Positions 56,016 to 64,000 of a DNA stretch of 64,000 nucleotides are shown piece after piece. The stretch comes from Alphaproteobacteria bacterium (GTDB taxonomy: Bacteria; Pseudomonadota; Alphaproteobacteria; Rhizobiales; JAKIUO01). The DNA is taken from assembly GCA_024280895.1 (NCBI GenBank), contig JAJRPI010000019.1, forward strand, positions 16,546-80,545, given 5' to 3'. The position numbers and the translations under genes were made by a program. Below the pieces are notes generated by a model. It was given only the letters and a program-made list of their open reading frames with translations. It was not told the DNA's origin and made no database searches. The stretch's first letter is position 1. Every line of letters starts with the position of its first letter.

Positions 56016-56540
56016 TTATTTTGCGCCAACCAAATCAAGCTCACATATATCCGCAATGAAATCGGCAATTTGCGTCACCTTGTCCCGATCAAAGCAAGGT
56101 AGCTTATCTTTAGCTGTTCCCGACGCCGTCACCACCGCAATGATCGAGGGATCGCCTGGCGCCAGAGCCTGCTGATTGATTGAAGCTTCCCCTCGCACCT
56201 CGATTTTTTTATGCTGCTCTTGTTTGTAACCTTCCACAAGAATGAGATCACAAGGGTCAAGGCTATCGATGGTTTGCGCAAGCGTTGGTGGCTCCTCGCC
56301 GCGCAACTCGGTCATCAAGGCCCAGCGCCTTTGTGACACAAGGGCGATTTGATAGGCACCAGCTTCGCGCATATGACAAGAGTCTCGCCCTTTATGATCG
56401 ATATCAAATTGATTATGGGCATGCTTTATCGCCGACACTTTGAGCCCGCGCGCACAAAACTCTTCAACAAGTCGCGCAACTAGCGTTGTCTTGCCCGAAT
56501 CTTTCCACCCGATAATACCGATCAAGCGCGGAATGGTCAT
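56016..56540 (-). CDS. mobB: Molybdopterin-guanine dinucleotide biosynthesis protein MobB
   Basis: 174 residues. GTP-binding P-loop GWKDSGKTTL, then VSAIKHAHNQFDIDHKGRDS and DLILVEGYK. Helps MobA make the bis-MGD cofactor used by formate dehydrogenases. Overlaps mobA by four bases. Confidence 0.95.
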   Translation of the reverse strand: MTIPRLIGIIGWKDSGKTTLVARLVEEFCARGLKVSAIKHAHNQFDIDHKGRDSCHMREAGAYQIALVSQRRWALMTELRGEEPPTLAQTIDSLDPCDLILVEGYKQEQHKKIEVRGEASINQQALAPGDPSIIAVVTASGTAKDKLPCFDRDKVTQIADFIADICELDLVGAK

Positions 56541-57166
56541 AAAACACGCTCCGCAATCGATTCCGCTTTCACGAGATCTTTCGGCCTGTTGACGTTAAAA
56601 AACGGATCTATTTGCGCGGTATCAATTTGGAAAACCATCTCGACCATTTCATGCCTATCGGTCCAATCAAGGATTTTTCGCAGACCTGACTTGAGTGCTT
56701 TTTCCAAATCATCGGCAAGCGCCACTGGCCATAATCCAAACACCGGATGCACGCGCCCGTTTGAAGCTGCAAGAACAATACTCAAACCGTCATTCCCCGC
56801 GCCCTGCAATAATCTTTGCGCAAGATCACGAGGGAAAAACGGCGTGTCTGAGGCAGCCGTAATGATATAGGGAGCCTCTGGAACATGCTCCAGCGTCCAG
56901 CGCATACCCGCCAGCACCCCTGCCAAAGGCCCCACAAATCCCTCGACCGTATCTTTCACGACGGGCGGCTCAAAGGAGCAAAAACGGGCGGCGTCCCCAT
57001 TTGCGTTGATGACAAGATCACTCACTTGCGGAGACAATCGATCGATGGCGCGCCCCAGCAAACTCTGGCCGCCAATTTCCAAAAGGCATTTATCACCGCC
57101 CCCCATGCGCCGCGCCTGCCCCCCGGCCAATACGACGCCAACGACCTGTTTGGTAGAGCGGCTCAT
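56537..57166 (-). CDS. mobA: Molybdenum cofactor guanylyltransferase
   Basis: 209 residues. Nucleotidyltransferase N-terminus VLAGGQARRMGGGDKCLLEI, then ITAASDTPFFPRDLA and FFNVNRPKDL. Attaches GMP to molybdopterin. Its product is needed by FdhA here, but not by AOR-type enzymes, whose pterins lack nucleotides. Between fdhD and mobB in one minus-strand operon. Confidence 0.95.
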   Translation of the reverse strand: MSRSTKQVVGVVLAGGQARRMGGGDKCLLEIGGQSLLGRAIDRLSPQVSDLVINANGDAARFCSFEPPVVKDTVEGFVGPLAGVLAGMRWTLEHVPEAPYIITAASDTPFFPRDLAQRLLQGAGNDGLSIVLAASNGRVHPVFGLWPVALADDLEKALKSGLRKILDWTDRHEMVEMVFQIDTAQIDPFFNVNRPKDLVKAESIAERVL

Positions 57167-57193
57167 GCAGACTTGATCCTCTTTATGGGCATG

Positions 57194-58075
57194 TCAGGAC
57201 GCTTCTTTTATCTGGCTGGATTTTCGTTGATGTTTGGCAGGTTCGCTTGGCAGCTTATCCGTCTCCAGATCATAGATCAGGCGGTTCTTACCAGCTAGCA
57301 CGATAAACCGTGCGCCGCGCAAACGCCCGATTAGCGTGAGCCCGGACTGGCGCGCCAGATCAACGCCCCAAGCAGTGAAACCCGACCGCGACAACAGTAC
57401 CGGAATGCCCATTTTAACGGTCTTGATGACCATCTCGCTGGTCAGCCGACCGGTGGTGTAAAACAGTTTGTCGTGGGGCTCTATTTTATTGAGAAACATA
57501 TAGCCAGCGATTTTGTCGACCGCATTGTGGCGCCCCACATCTTCCACATAAAGCAAGGGCTTGTCGTCCTTGCACAGGACACAGCCATGAATAGCCCCGG
57601 CGCTCAAATAAAGAGAGGGAGAGCGATTTATCTTGTTCTGCAGCTCATACAGCCATGAGGTGCGTATTTCAGCCTGCTCGTTCAGCTGCACATCCTCAAA
57701 TTCTTCCATCAGATCTCCGAACACGGTACCCTGCGCACAGCCAGACGTCTGGGTTTTCTTTTTCAGCTTGTCTTCGTAATTGGTTTTGCGTTTTGTCCGC
57801 ACAACAATCGCGCCAAGATCCTCATCATGCTCAATGCTGGTGATCTCGTCATCGGATTTCAACATGTTCTGATTGAGCAGATAGCCGACCGCCAGCAGAT
57901 CAGGATAATCACCGATGGTCATCATAGTAACGATTTCCTGGGTGTTCAAAAACAAGGTGAGTGGTCGCTCGACAACAACCGTGGTGGTAACACTATTGCC
58001 GTTTTGGTCAAATCCCTCGACGCTCACCGAGAGACTTTGATCCAGCGGATCAGGTCTTAGCGTGAATTCGTCCAT
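57194..58075 (-). CDS. fdhD: Formate dehydrogenase accessory sulfurtransferase FdhD
   Basis: 293 residues. Transfers sulfur from a cysteine desulfurase to the Mo/W of formate dehydrogenase. FdhD blocks present: VERPLTLFLNTQEIVTMM, LLAVGYL, GAIHGCVLC, YVEDVGRHNAVDKI, TTGRLTSEMV and SRSGFTAWGVDLA. At the usual CXXC position only Cys113 is present (SGCAQGTVFGD). The role of a single Cys here is worth noting. In operon moaA-fdhD-mobA-mobB. Confidence 0.94.
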   Translation of the reverse strand: MDEFTLRPDPLDQSLSVSVEGFDQNGNSVTTTVVVERPLTLFLNTQEIVTMMTIGDYPDLLAVGYLLNQNMLKSDDEITSIEHDEDLGAIVVRTKRKTNYEDKLKKKTQTSGCAQGTVFGDLMEEFEDVQLNEQAEIRTSWLYELQNKINRSPSLYLSAGAIHGCVLCKDDKPLLYVEDVGRHNAVDKIAGYMFLNKIEPHDKLFYTTGRLTSEMVIKTVKMGIPVLLSRSGFTAWGVDLARQSGLTLIGRLRGARFIVLAGKNRLIYDLETDKLPSEPAKHQRKSSQIKEAS

Positions 58076-58108
58076 ACAAGCTCAAACTCTTCTTGTGTTC
58101 GTCTTAAC

Positions 58109-59206
58109 TTAACCACCGGTGACGCTCATATGGCGCGCCACAGCTGGTTTTTGATTGCGGCGATCAATATGGAAATCATGCCCTTCTGGCTTGCGCGCGA
58201 TGGCTTCATCAATCGCCGCACGCAGGAGCAAATCATGGCTCGATGCTCGCAATGGTGTCAGTAGATCCTTGGCATCATCCTGCCCCAAACACATATATAA
58301 AATACCGGTGCAGGTCAGGCGGACACGGTTGCAGCTTTCACAAAACTTATGACTAAGCGGCGTAATGAAACCAAGGGTGCCGCCAGTTTGTTCGACCTTA
58401 TAATAGCGCGACGGGCCACCTGTTCGATATTCGATAGGTGTGAGGGTCCAGTCTTCGCGCAAACGCTCTTTGACCGTTGATAGCGGTAGATAATTGTCAT
58501 ACCGGTCGCCATCGACCTGCCCCATCGGCATGGTTTCGATCAATGTCAATTCCATACCGCGCTCATGACACCAGCGCGCCATTGTCGTAATTTCATGTTC
58601 ATTGAGGTTTTTCAGCGCAACCATATTGATCTTGACGTGCAAGCCTGCCTCTTGCGCTGCATCAATACCGCGCATGACTTTATCAAAATGATCGCGCCGC
58701 GTGATATCCTTGAATATGACCGGGTCCAGTGTATCGAGTGAAATATTGACCCGGCGCACACCGCAAGAGACAAGTTCCTTGGCATATTTTGCCAGTTGGC
58801 TACCGTTGGTCGTGAGGGTCAGTTCCTCAAGCTTGCCACTCTCAAGATGGCGGGACAGTCCTTTCACCAGCCACATGATATTACGGCGCACCAAAGGTTC
58901 GCCGCCAGTCAGACGCAGCTTCTTTACTCCTTTGCCGACAAAACACGAACAAATGCGATCAAGTTCTTCGAGACTCAAAAGGTCTTTGCGCGGCAAGAAG
59001 GTCATGTTTTCAGCCATGCAGTAAGTGCAGCGAAAATCGCAACGATCTGTTACCGACACTCTTAAATAGGTGATGGCACGGCCAAACGGGTCGATCAGAT
59101 CAGTGTCCGATTGTTGGTTTGGCCCGGTTTTTTGGTTTGGCCCCATCTTTTGATTTGGCAAGGGAATATTCAATGACGTCTCCCAGTCAGTACAGGTTAT
59201 TGACAC
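58109..59206 (-). CDS. moaA: GTP 3',8-cyclase
   Basis: 365 residues. Radical SAM first step of molybdopterin synthesis. N-terminal cluster [26 protein letters not shown]-terminal cluster [18 protein letters not shown], and the functional Gly-Gly end (VTGG). About 40 residues precede the domain and hold a short repeat ([16 protein letters not shown]); a start at the Met inside it is possible. First gene of the cofactor operon. Confidence 0.95.
   Translation of the reverse strand: MSITCTDWETSLNIPLPNQKMGPNQKTGPNQQSDTDLIDPFGRAITYLRVSVTDRCDFRCTYCMAENMTFLPRKDLLSLEELDRICSCFVGKGVKKLRLTGGEPLVRRNIMWLVKGLSRHLESGKLEELTLTTNGSQLAKYAKELVSCGVRRVNISLDTLDPVIFKDITRRDHFDKVMRGIDAAQEAGLHVKINMVALKNLNEHEITTMARWCHERGMELTLIETMPMGQVDGDRYDNYLPLSTVKERLREDWTLTPIEYRTGGPSRYYKVEQTGGTLGFITPLSHKFCESCNRVRLTCTGILYMCLGQDDAKDLLTPLRASSHDLLLRAAIDEAIARKPEGHDFHIDRRNQKPAVARHMSVTGG
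59114..59158 (-). repeat. 18-base tandem repeat in the moaA 5' end
   Basis: Two and a half copies of an 18-base unit (TTGGTTTGGCCC... on the plus strand) at 59114-59131, 59132-59149 and 59150-59158. Translated on the minus strand it gives repeated six-residue PNQ-type units ahead of the conserved domain. Confidence 0.8.
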
Positions 59207-59459
59207 ATTGGGTTTTACTCGTGAGCTTACGATATACGATCACGAATGGACAATAAAGAAAAATTGATCGATCTTCGACAAAATTCAGTACCTTACCAAT
59301 TTTAAACATTTATACTTTCTCATATATAAATAAATGAATATATAAATACTTGCCCTATACTATTAATCATCTTGCAAATGCCGGGAGTGAGGTGCATAGT
59401 CAGGCTCAGGCACAAAGCTGGCACGTCATGAGAACGGCTAATAAAGTTCTCTTCTGCGT
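59207..59459. promoter_or_regulatory. Divergent region moaA / fdh operon with direct repeat
   Basis: Very AT-rich. ATATATAAATA occurs at 59322-59332 and 59338-59348, same orientation, 16 bases apart. Possible regulator sites or -10 elements for the fdh operon. No FNR or sigma-54 consensus found. Confidence 0.45.
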
Positions 59460-59492
59460 GTGAATTTAGATCTTTTTGAAAGTCTGGATTTT

Positions 59493-60131
59493 ATGCAAAC
59501 TACTCCTGATTCTCACACCGACACTGCGGCGCATCAAAGCCCTGCCATAAAGGACGTGCCTGGCGAGGATGTCATGCGAGCCGCTTTATACCGGACGCTT
59601 GCCGTTTTACTGGGACGCGCTCCACAGCAACAAGAGCTAACGCTCTTGACTGGGCTTGGATCAGAGGAAACGCCTCTGGGAGAAGCGCTCGCCACCTTAT
59701 CGCGGCACGCATCTAACGTCAGCATTGACCAGCTGGAAGAAGAATATTCGGCCTTGTTTATTGGCGTTGGACGCGGCGAACTTGTGCCTCATGCCTCTTA
59801 TTATCTGACCGGGTTTTTGAACGAAAAGCCGCTGGTCAGGTTACGTCAGGATCTGAGGGATCTGGGAATTGCCAAACAGCCTGAAATTAGTGAGCCTGAG
59901 GACCATATCAGCACCCTCCTTGATATCATGGCGGGCTTGATCTTGGGCGATTTTGGAGAGGCCGCTACGCTCGAGCAGCAACATAAATTTTTCAGCACCC
60001 ACTTATCCCCATGGGCTACACATTTTTTCAAAGATCTGGAAGCGGCCAAAACCGCCAGCTTCTTTATGCCGGTCGGCGCCGTTGGACGCTTGTTCCTTGA
60101 GGTCGAGGAACAGGCATTTTCCATGAGCTGA
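59493..60131 (+). CDS. TorD/DmsD-family chaperone for the formate dehydrogenase
   Basis: 212 residues from MQTTPDSH (a GTG at 59460 would add 11). All-helical TorD-type protein: RAALYRTLAVLLGR, LEEEYSALFIGVGRGELVPHASYYLTGFLNEKPLV, EPEDHISTLLDIMAGLI and HLSPWATHFFKDLE. Such chaperones hold molybdoenzyme precursors until cofactor insertion and Tat export. First gene of the fdh operon. Confidence 0.9.
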   Translation: MQTTPDSHTDTAAHQSPAIKDVPGEDVMRAALYRTLAVLLGRAPQQQELTLLTGLGSEETPLGEALATLSRHASNVSIDQLEEEYSALFIGVGRGELVPHASYYLTGFLNEKPLVRLRQDLRDLGIAKQPEISEPEDHISTLLDIMAGLILGDFGEAATLEQQHKFFSTHLSPWATHFFKDLEAAKTASFFMPVGAVGRLFLEVEEQAFSMS

Positions 60132-60200
60132 CTGTGAGCGCCAGCCCTTTGCTGGCCAATTGTTTTGACGACCATAACCAAAAAGAAAAGGAGTCTGACA

Positions 60201-60410
60201 GTGAAAATCAAAAAACCAGATACCCCCCCCAAAGATCCGATGGATCGACGAGGTTTCTTGAAACTTGCTGGATTGGGAACAACTGTTGGGGTGGCCAGTG
60301 CCCTTGGCAATGTTGCCAATGCAAGTGATCTCCCAAATGACAAACCCAAGAGCGCAGGATATCGCGAGACCGAGTACGTCAAGCGTTACTACGAATTGGC
60401 AAAATTCTAA
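60201..60410 (+). CDS. Formate dehydrogenase region Tat-leader small protein
   Basis: 69 residues with GTG start; AAAGGAG lies eight bases ahead, which favours this start over 60165. Twin-arginine motif DRRGFLKLAG followed by a hydrophobic stretch, then about 35 residues ending YVKRYYELAKF. This is the known small Tat-signal protein found just before fdhA in proteobacteria; its role is unknown. Confidence 0.88.
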   Translation: MKIKKPDTPPKDPMDRRGFLKLAGLGTTVGVASALGNVANASDLPNDKPKSAGYRETEYVKRYYELAKF

Positions 60411-60474
60411 TTTCATCAAACAACTCATACTGGAACCCCCGTTCTGGTATCACGATTATTGAGAGGAAAGACCC

Positions 60475-63372
60475 ATGCTACGGAAGAAGATAAACGGGGT
60501 TGCGAACGGCCCCCGATTGTCGTCTACCCTGACACAAACGGAAAAGAGCGTCGTTGACCGGCGGACATTTTTGCGCGGCTCCGGCCTCGCTGCAACTGGT
60601 CTGGTCGCAGCAACCGCATTGAGCGCAGGGCGTGTTCAAAAAGCGCAGGCTGCAGCTGAAAACAAAAGCAATATCGAGATTAAAAAATCGGTATGCACGC
60701 ATTGTTCAGTTGGATGTTCTGTGATCGCGGAAGTTCAGGACGGCGTCTGGATCGGACAAGAACCTGGATTTGACAGCCCTTTTAATCTGGGAGCCCATTG
60801 TGCCAAAGGGGCGTCAGTTCGTGAGCATGCCCATGGCGAGCGCCGCCTCAAATATCCCATGAAGCTTGAGGGGGGGAAATGGAAGAAAGTCAGCTGGGAC
60901 ACCGCCATCGACGAGATCGGCGACAAAATGCTGGAGATCCGCAAGACGTCTGGACCAGATAGCGTCTATTGGCTGGGATCTGCCAAACATAATAATGAAC
61001 AGGCTTATCTGTTCCGTAAATTCTATGCCTATTGGGGAACCAATAATGGAGACCATCAGGCACGGATTTGTCATTCAACCACAGTTGCCGGTGTTGCCAA
61101 CACCTGGGGTTATGGTGCCATGACCAATTCCTATAATGACATCCACAACTCGAAAAGCATGATTCTGTTTGGATCAAATCCCACGGAAGCACATCCCGTT
61201 GCACTGCAACATCTGATGAAAGCCAAAGAACAAAATAACGCAGCGCTCATCGTGTGTGATCCACGCTTCACACGCACAGCTGCTCATGCCACAGAATATG
61301 TGCGCTTTCGCCCTGGCACCGATGTGGCGCTGGTTTGGGGGATTTTATACCATATCTTCGAGAACAAATGGGAAGACAAGGAGTATATCCGCCAACGGGT
61401 TTGGGGGATTGACCATATCCGTACCGAAGTCAAAAAGTGGAACCCCGCCGAAGTCAAACGGGTCACTGGCGTTCCTGAGTCGCAAATGAAACGCGTTGCC
61501 CGCACACTGGTCAATAATCGCCCCGGCACACTGATTTGGTGCATGGGTGGCACGCAGCATACAACCGGCAACAATAATACCAGAGCCTACTGCATCTTGC
61601 AGCTCGCCCTTGGCAATATTGGCAAGGCTGGCGGTGGCGCCAATATTTTCCGTGGCCATGACAATGTTCAGGGGGCCACCGATTTTGGTGTGCTGTCTCA
61701 TACATTACCCGGATATTACGGCCTCAAAAAAGGCTCATGGAAGCATTGGTCCAGAGTTTGGGATACCAGCTATGATTATCTCATGGGGCGCTTCGAGAGC
61801 GAGAAGATGATGCACTCCAAAGGCATCCCTGTATCGCGCTGGATTGATGGTGTGCTTGAAGACAAAGACAAGATCGATCAGACCGATAATCTTCGTGCCA
61901 TGGTTTTCTGGGGACATGCTCCCAACTCACAGACCCGCGGCAATGACATGAAAAAAGCCATGGAAAAACTTGATCTCATGGTGGTCATTGATCCATATCC
62001 AACCGTCTCGGCCGTCATGCACGATCGAAAAGACGGGGTGTATCTGCTGCCAGCAGCTACCCAGTTTGAAACCTATGGCTCGGTCACAGCCTCAAACAGA
62101 TCCTTGCAATGGCGTGAAAAAGTCATTGAACCGGTGTTTGAGTCTCTTCCCGATCATACCATCATGTACAAATTTGCGAAGAAATTTGGCATGGACAAGG
62201 AGATGTTCAAGCATATCAAGGTCACAAATGATGAGCCATTGATCGAAGACATTACCCGCGAATACAACAAGGGTATGTGGACGATTGGCTATACCGGTCA
62301 AACGCCAGAGCGCCTGAAAATGCACATGGCACAGCAACACACCTTTGACAAAACAACCCTGCAAGCAAAGGGCGGTCCAGTCGATGGGGAATATTATGGC
62401 CTGCCATGGCCTTGCTGGGGCACTGCGGAGCTTAAACATCCCGGCACTCCCAATCTGTATGATCCCTCAAAACCGGTGATCGAAGGTGGCCTTAGTTTCC
62501 GTGCCAGATTCGGCGTCAAGGCTCCTGACAAATGGGGCGGTGGCAATATGCTGGCCGAAGGTGCGCAGGAAGGTTCCTCCTACCCTGTAGGCTCAGAAAT
62601 CAAGGACGGCTATCCCGAGTTCACTATGGCCATGCTTAAAAAACTTGGCTGGGACACGGACCTGACCGATAGCGAACGAGCTGCCATCGACAAAGTTGCC
62701 GGAGACAAAACCAATTGGAAAACCGATCTGTCGGGTGGTATCCAGCGGGTCGCCATCAAGCATGGTTGTTCGCCATTTGGCAATGCCAAAGCGCGCACCG
62801 TGGTCTGGAACTTCCCCGACCCCATCCCGCTTCACCGCGAACCGCTCTATACGTCTAGACGCGATTTGTTACCCAAATATGCAACCTATAGCGACAAGCA
62901 GGCTTACCGCCTGCCAACCCGTTACGCCTCCATTCAGGCGGTTGATTATTCCAAAGACTACCCGATCATTCTGACATCGGGACGTCTGGTGGAATATGAA
63001 GGTGGCGGTGACGAAAGCAGGTCCAATCCATGGCTGGCTGAACTGCAACAAGACATGTTCGTTGAGATCAACCTGTCTGATGCCAATGATTTAGGCATCA
63101 GAGATGGCCAGATGGTCTGGGTCGAGGGACCTGAAAAAGGCCGGATCAAGGTGAAAGCCATGGTCACCGAGAGGGTCGGTCGAGGCGTCGCGTTCTTGCC
63201 GTTCCATTTTGGCGGCCATTTCGAGGGGAAAGACTTGCGCTCGAAATATCCCGAAGGCGCAGATCCATACGTCCTTGGCGAAGCTGCCAATACAGCCATG
63301 ACTTATGGCTATGACAGTGTCACCCAGATGCAGGAGACCAAGGCGTCCCTGTGCAAAATCACCAAAGCATAA
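60475..63372 (+). CDS. fdhA: Formate dehydrogenase catalytic subunit alpha (Fdh3 type)
   Basis: 965 residues. Oxidises formate to CO2 on a bis-MGD Mo or W. Tat signal DRRTFLRGSGLAATG (about 23-37). The 4Fe-4S ligands are C74, C77, C81 and C109. The metal ligand is Cys199 in RICHSTT (TGT codon, so no selenocysteine). The C-terminal MopB-binding domain contains LTSGRLVEYEGGGDE. GAGGAAA lies ahead of the ATG. The Tat signal predicts a periplasmic enzyme feeding the quinone pool. The gamma subunit should follow beyond the window. Confidence 0.95.
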   Translation: MLRKKINGVANGPRLSSTLTQTEKSVVDRRTFLRGSGLAATGLVAATALSAGRVQKAQAAAENKSNIEIKKSVCTHCSVGCSVIAEVQDGVWIGQEPGFDSPFNLGAHCAKGASVREHAHGERRLKYPMKLEGGKWKKVSWDTAIDEIGDKMLEIRKTSGPDSVYWLGSAKHNNEQAYLFRKFYAYWGTNNGDHQARICHSTTVAGVANTWGYGAMTNSYNDIHNSKSMILFGSNPTEAHPVALQHLMKAKEQNNAALIVCDPRFTRTAAHATEYVRFRPGTDVALVWGILYHIFENKWEDKEYIRQRVWGIDHIRTEVKKWNPAEVKRVTGVPESQMKRVARTLVNNRPGTLIWCMGGTQHTTGNNNTRAYCILQLALGNIGKAGGGANIFRGHDNVQGATDFGVLSHTLPGYYGLKKGSWKHWSRVWDTSYDYLMGRFESEKMMHSKGIPVSRWIDGVLEDKDKIDQTDNLRAMVFWGHAPNSQTRGNDMKKAMEKLDLMVVIDPYPTVSAVMHDRKDGVYLLPAATQFETYGSVTASNRSLQWREKVIEPVFESLPDHTIMYKFAKKFGMDKEMFKHIKVTNDEPLIEDITREYNKGMWTIGYTGQTPERLKMHMAQQHTFDKTTLQAKGGPVDGEYYGLPWPCWGTAELKHPGTPNLYDPSKPVIEGGLSFRARFGVKAPDKWGGGNMLAEGAQEGSSYPVGSEIKDGYPEFTMAMLKKLGWDTDLTDSERAAIDKVAGDKTNWKTDLSGGIQRVAIKHGCSPFGNAKARTVVWNFPDPIPLHREPLYTSRRDLLPKYATYSDKQAYRLPTRYASIQAVDYSKDYPIILTSGRLVEYEGGGDESRSNPWLAELQQDMFVEINLSDANDLGIRDGQMVWVEGPEKGRIKVKAMVTERVGRGVAFLPFHFGGHFEGKDLRSKYPEGADPYVLGEAANTAMTYGYDSVTQMQETKASLCKITKA

Positions 63373-63386
63373 GAGGAGACGTTATT

Positions 63387-63983
63387 ATGGCTAGAATGAA
63401 ATTCCTCTGTGATGCCGAACGGTGCATTGAATGCAACGCCTGCGTCACAGCCTGTAAAAATGAAAACGAAGTCCCTTGGGGCATTAACCGGCGACGGGTC
63501 GTCACGATCAATGATGGCAAGCCGGGCGAGCGTTCGATCTCGGTGGCTTGCATGCACTGCTCAGATGCCCCTTGCATGGCAGTTTGCCCCGTTGATTGCT
63601 TCTACCAGACGGATGATGGCGTTGTCCTTCATTCCAAGGATTTGTGTATCGGCTGTGGTTATTGCTTCTACGCCTGTCCCTTTGGAGCACCCCAGTTTCC
63701 GCAAGCCAGCAATTTCGGCTCCCGCGGTAAAATGGATAAATGTACGTTCTGTGCTGGTGGTCCTGAAGAAGACAACTCGGCGGTCGAGTTTAAGAAATAC
63801 GGACGCAACCGGATCGCAGAAGGCAAGCTTCCCCTATGCGCAGAAATGTGCGCCACCAGAGCCCTGCTTGCAGGAGATGGTAACAAGGTTGCCGATACTT
63901 ATCGCGAACGTGTTGTATCGCGTGGATTCGGCTCTGGTGCCTGGGGCTGGGGACGTGCATATCCCGGTCAAAGTGGTGGCTGA
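63387..63983 (+). CDS. fdhB: Formate dehydrogenase iron-sulfur subunit beta
   Basis: 198 residues from MARMKFLCDAERC. Four ferredoxin-type cysteine groups: CIECNACVTACK; CMHCSDAPCMAVCP; CIGCGYCFYACP; and CTFC with a later CAEMC. GAGGAGA precedes the ATG at 63387; the longer frame to 63351 overlaps fdhA. It transfers electrons from FdhA to the membrane cytochrome b subunit, expected next. The last 17 bases of the window hold no feature. Confidence 0.95.
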   Translation: MARMKFLCDAERCIECNACVTACKNENEVPWGINRRRVVTINDGKPGERSISVACMHCSDAPCMAVCPVDCFYQTDDGVVLHSKDLCIGCGYCFYACPFGAPQFPQASNFGSRGKMDKCTFCAGGPEEDNSAVEFKKYGRNRIAEGKLPLCAEMCATRALLAGDGNKVADTYRERVVSRGFGSGAWGWGRAYPGQSGG

Positions 63984-64000
63984 TAAAGGGCCTTCCCAAT

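Noticed and set aside
61069..61071. Selenocysteine at the formate dehydrogenase active site
   Set aside because: The codon is TGT (Cys199), not TGA, so no SECIS element is expected.

Overview
The window reads as ordinary chromosome from an alphaproteobacterium, most likely Hyphomicrobiales or a close relative (inference). The pointers are: a cbb3 oxidase locus followed directly by ccoGHIS (fixGHIS); an NDUFA12-family complex I protein; DUF2155, DUF1244 and DUF6494 proteins; an Fdh3-type formate dehydrogenase; and porins with a short N-terminal coiled coil. Base composition looks close to 50% G+C by eye. No phage, transposase, integrase or CRISPR array was seen.

Layout. (1) 1-7466: ccoN (5' end outside the window), ccoO, ccoQ, ccoP, then ccoG, ccoH, ccoI, ccoS. 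This encodes a high-affinity terminal oxidase with its copper supply and assembly proteins. A strong hairpin separates structural from assembly genes. (2) 7467-15598: gene-poor stretch with a GTA-rich segment, two strong terminators, a possible 53-residue membrane protein, a secreted helical protein, mgtE, two intergenic palindromic elements and two tandem porins. (3) 15599-41654: housekeeping block with panC, an IMPase, a MotA/MotB-like envelope pair, TlpA, an SDR, an ABC exporter, NDUFA12, aroQ-accB-accC-aat, DUF2155, a DsbA-like lipoprotein, an M48 protease, an aminotransferase with sfsA, rpmE, greA, carB, an RND/MMPL transporter, purU, purB and tRNA-Lys(CTT).

(4) 41662-63983: a continuous tungsten/molybdenum enzyme region. 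It holds aorABC (ferredoxin, tungsten aldehyde oxidoreductase, FAD subunit). Divergent from it are a MoaD-like protein and an unknown 97-residue protein, both with glycine tails. Then comes a minus-strand operon tupB-tupC-DUF1244-tupA-moeA-moeA (tungstate uptake plus two metal insertases). After that are formate dehydrogenase accessory genes (DUF6494, a ligase-fold DUF4444 protein, a large 4Fe-4S protein, DUF3305, DUF3306), the cofactor genes mobB, mobA, fdhD and moaA, and finally torD-like chaperone, Tat-leader small protein, fdhA and fdhB.

How it fits together (inference): tungstate enters through TupABC, is loaded on pterin by one MoeA, and is used by AorB and possibly FdhA. MobA/MobB and FdhD finish the bis-MGD cofactor of the formate dehydrogenase. 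Aldehyde and formate oxidation would feed electrons to the quinone pool or NAD, with the cbb3 oxidase at the other end under low oxygen. The most novel material is in region 4: the glycine-tailed 97-residue partner of the MoaD-like protein, DUF1244 inside the tungstate operon, and the uncharacterised set around the formate dehydrogenase.
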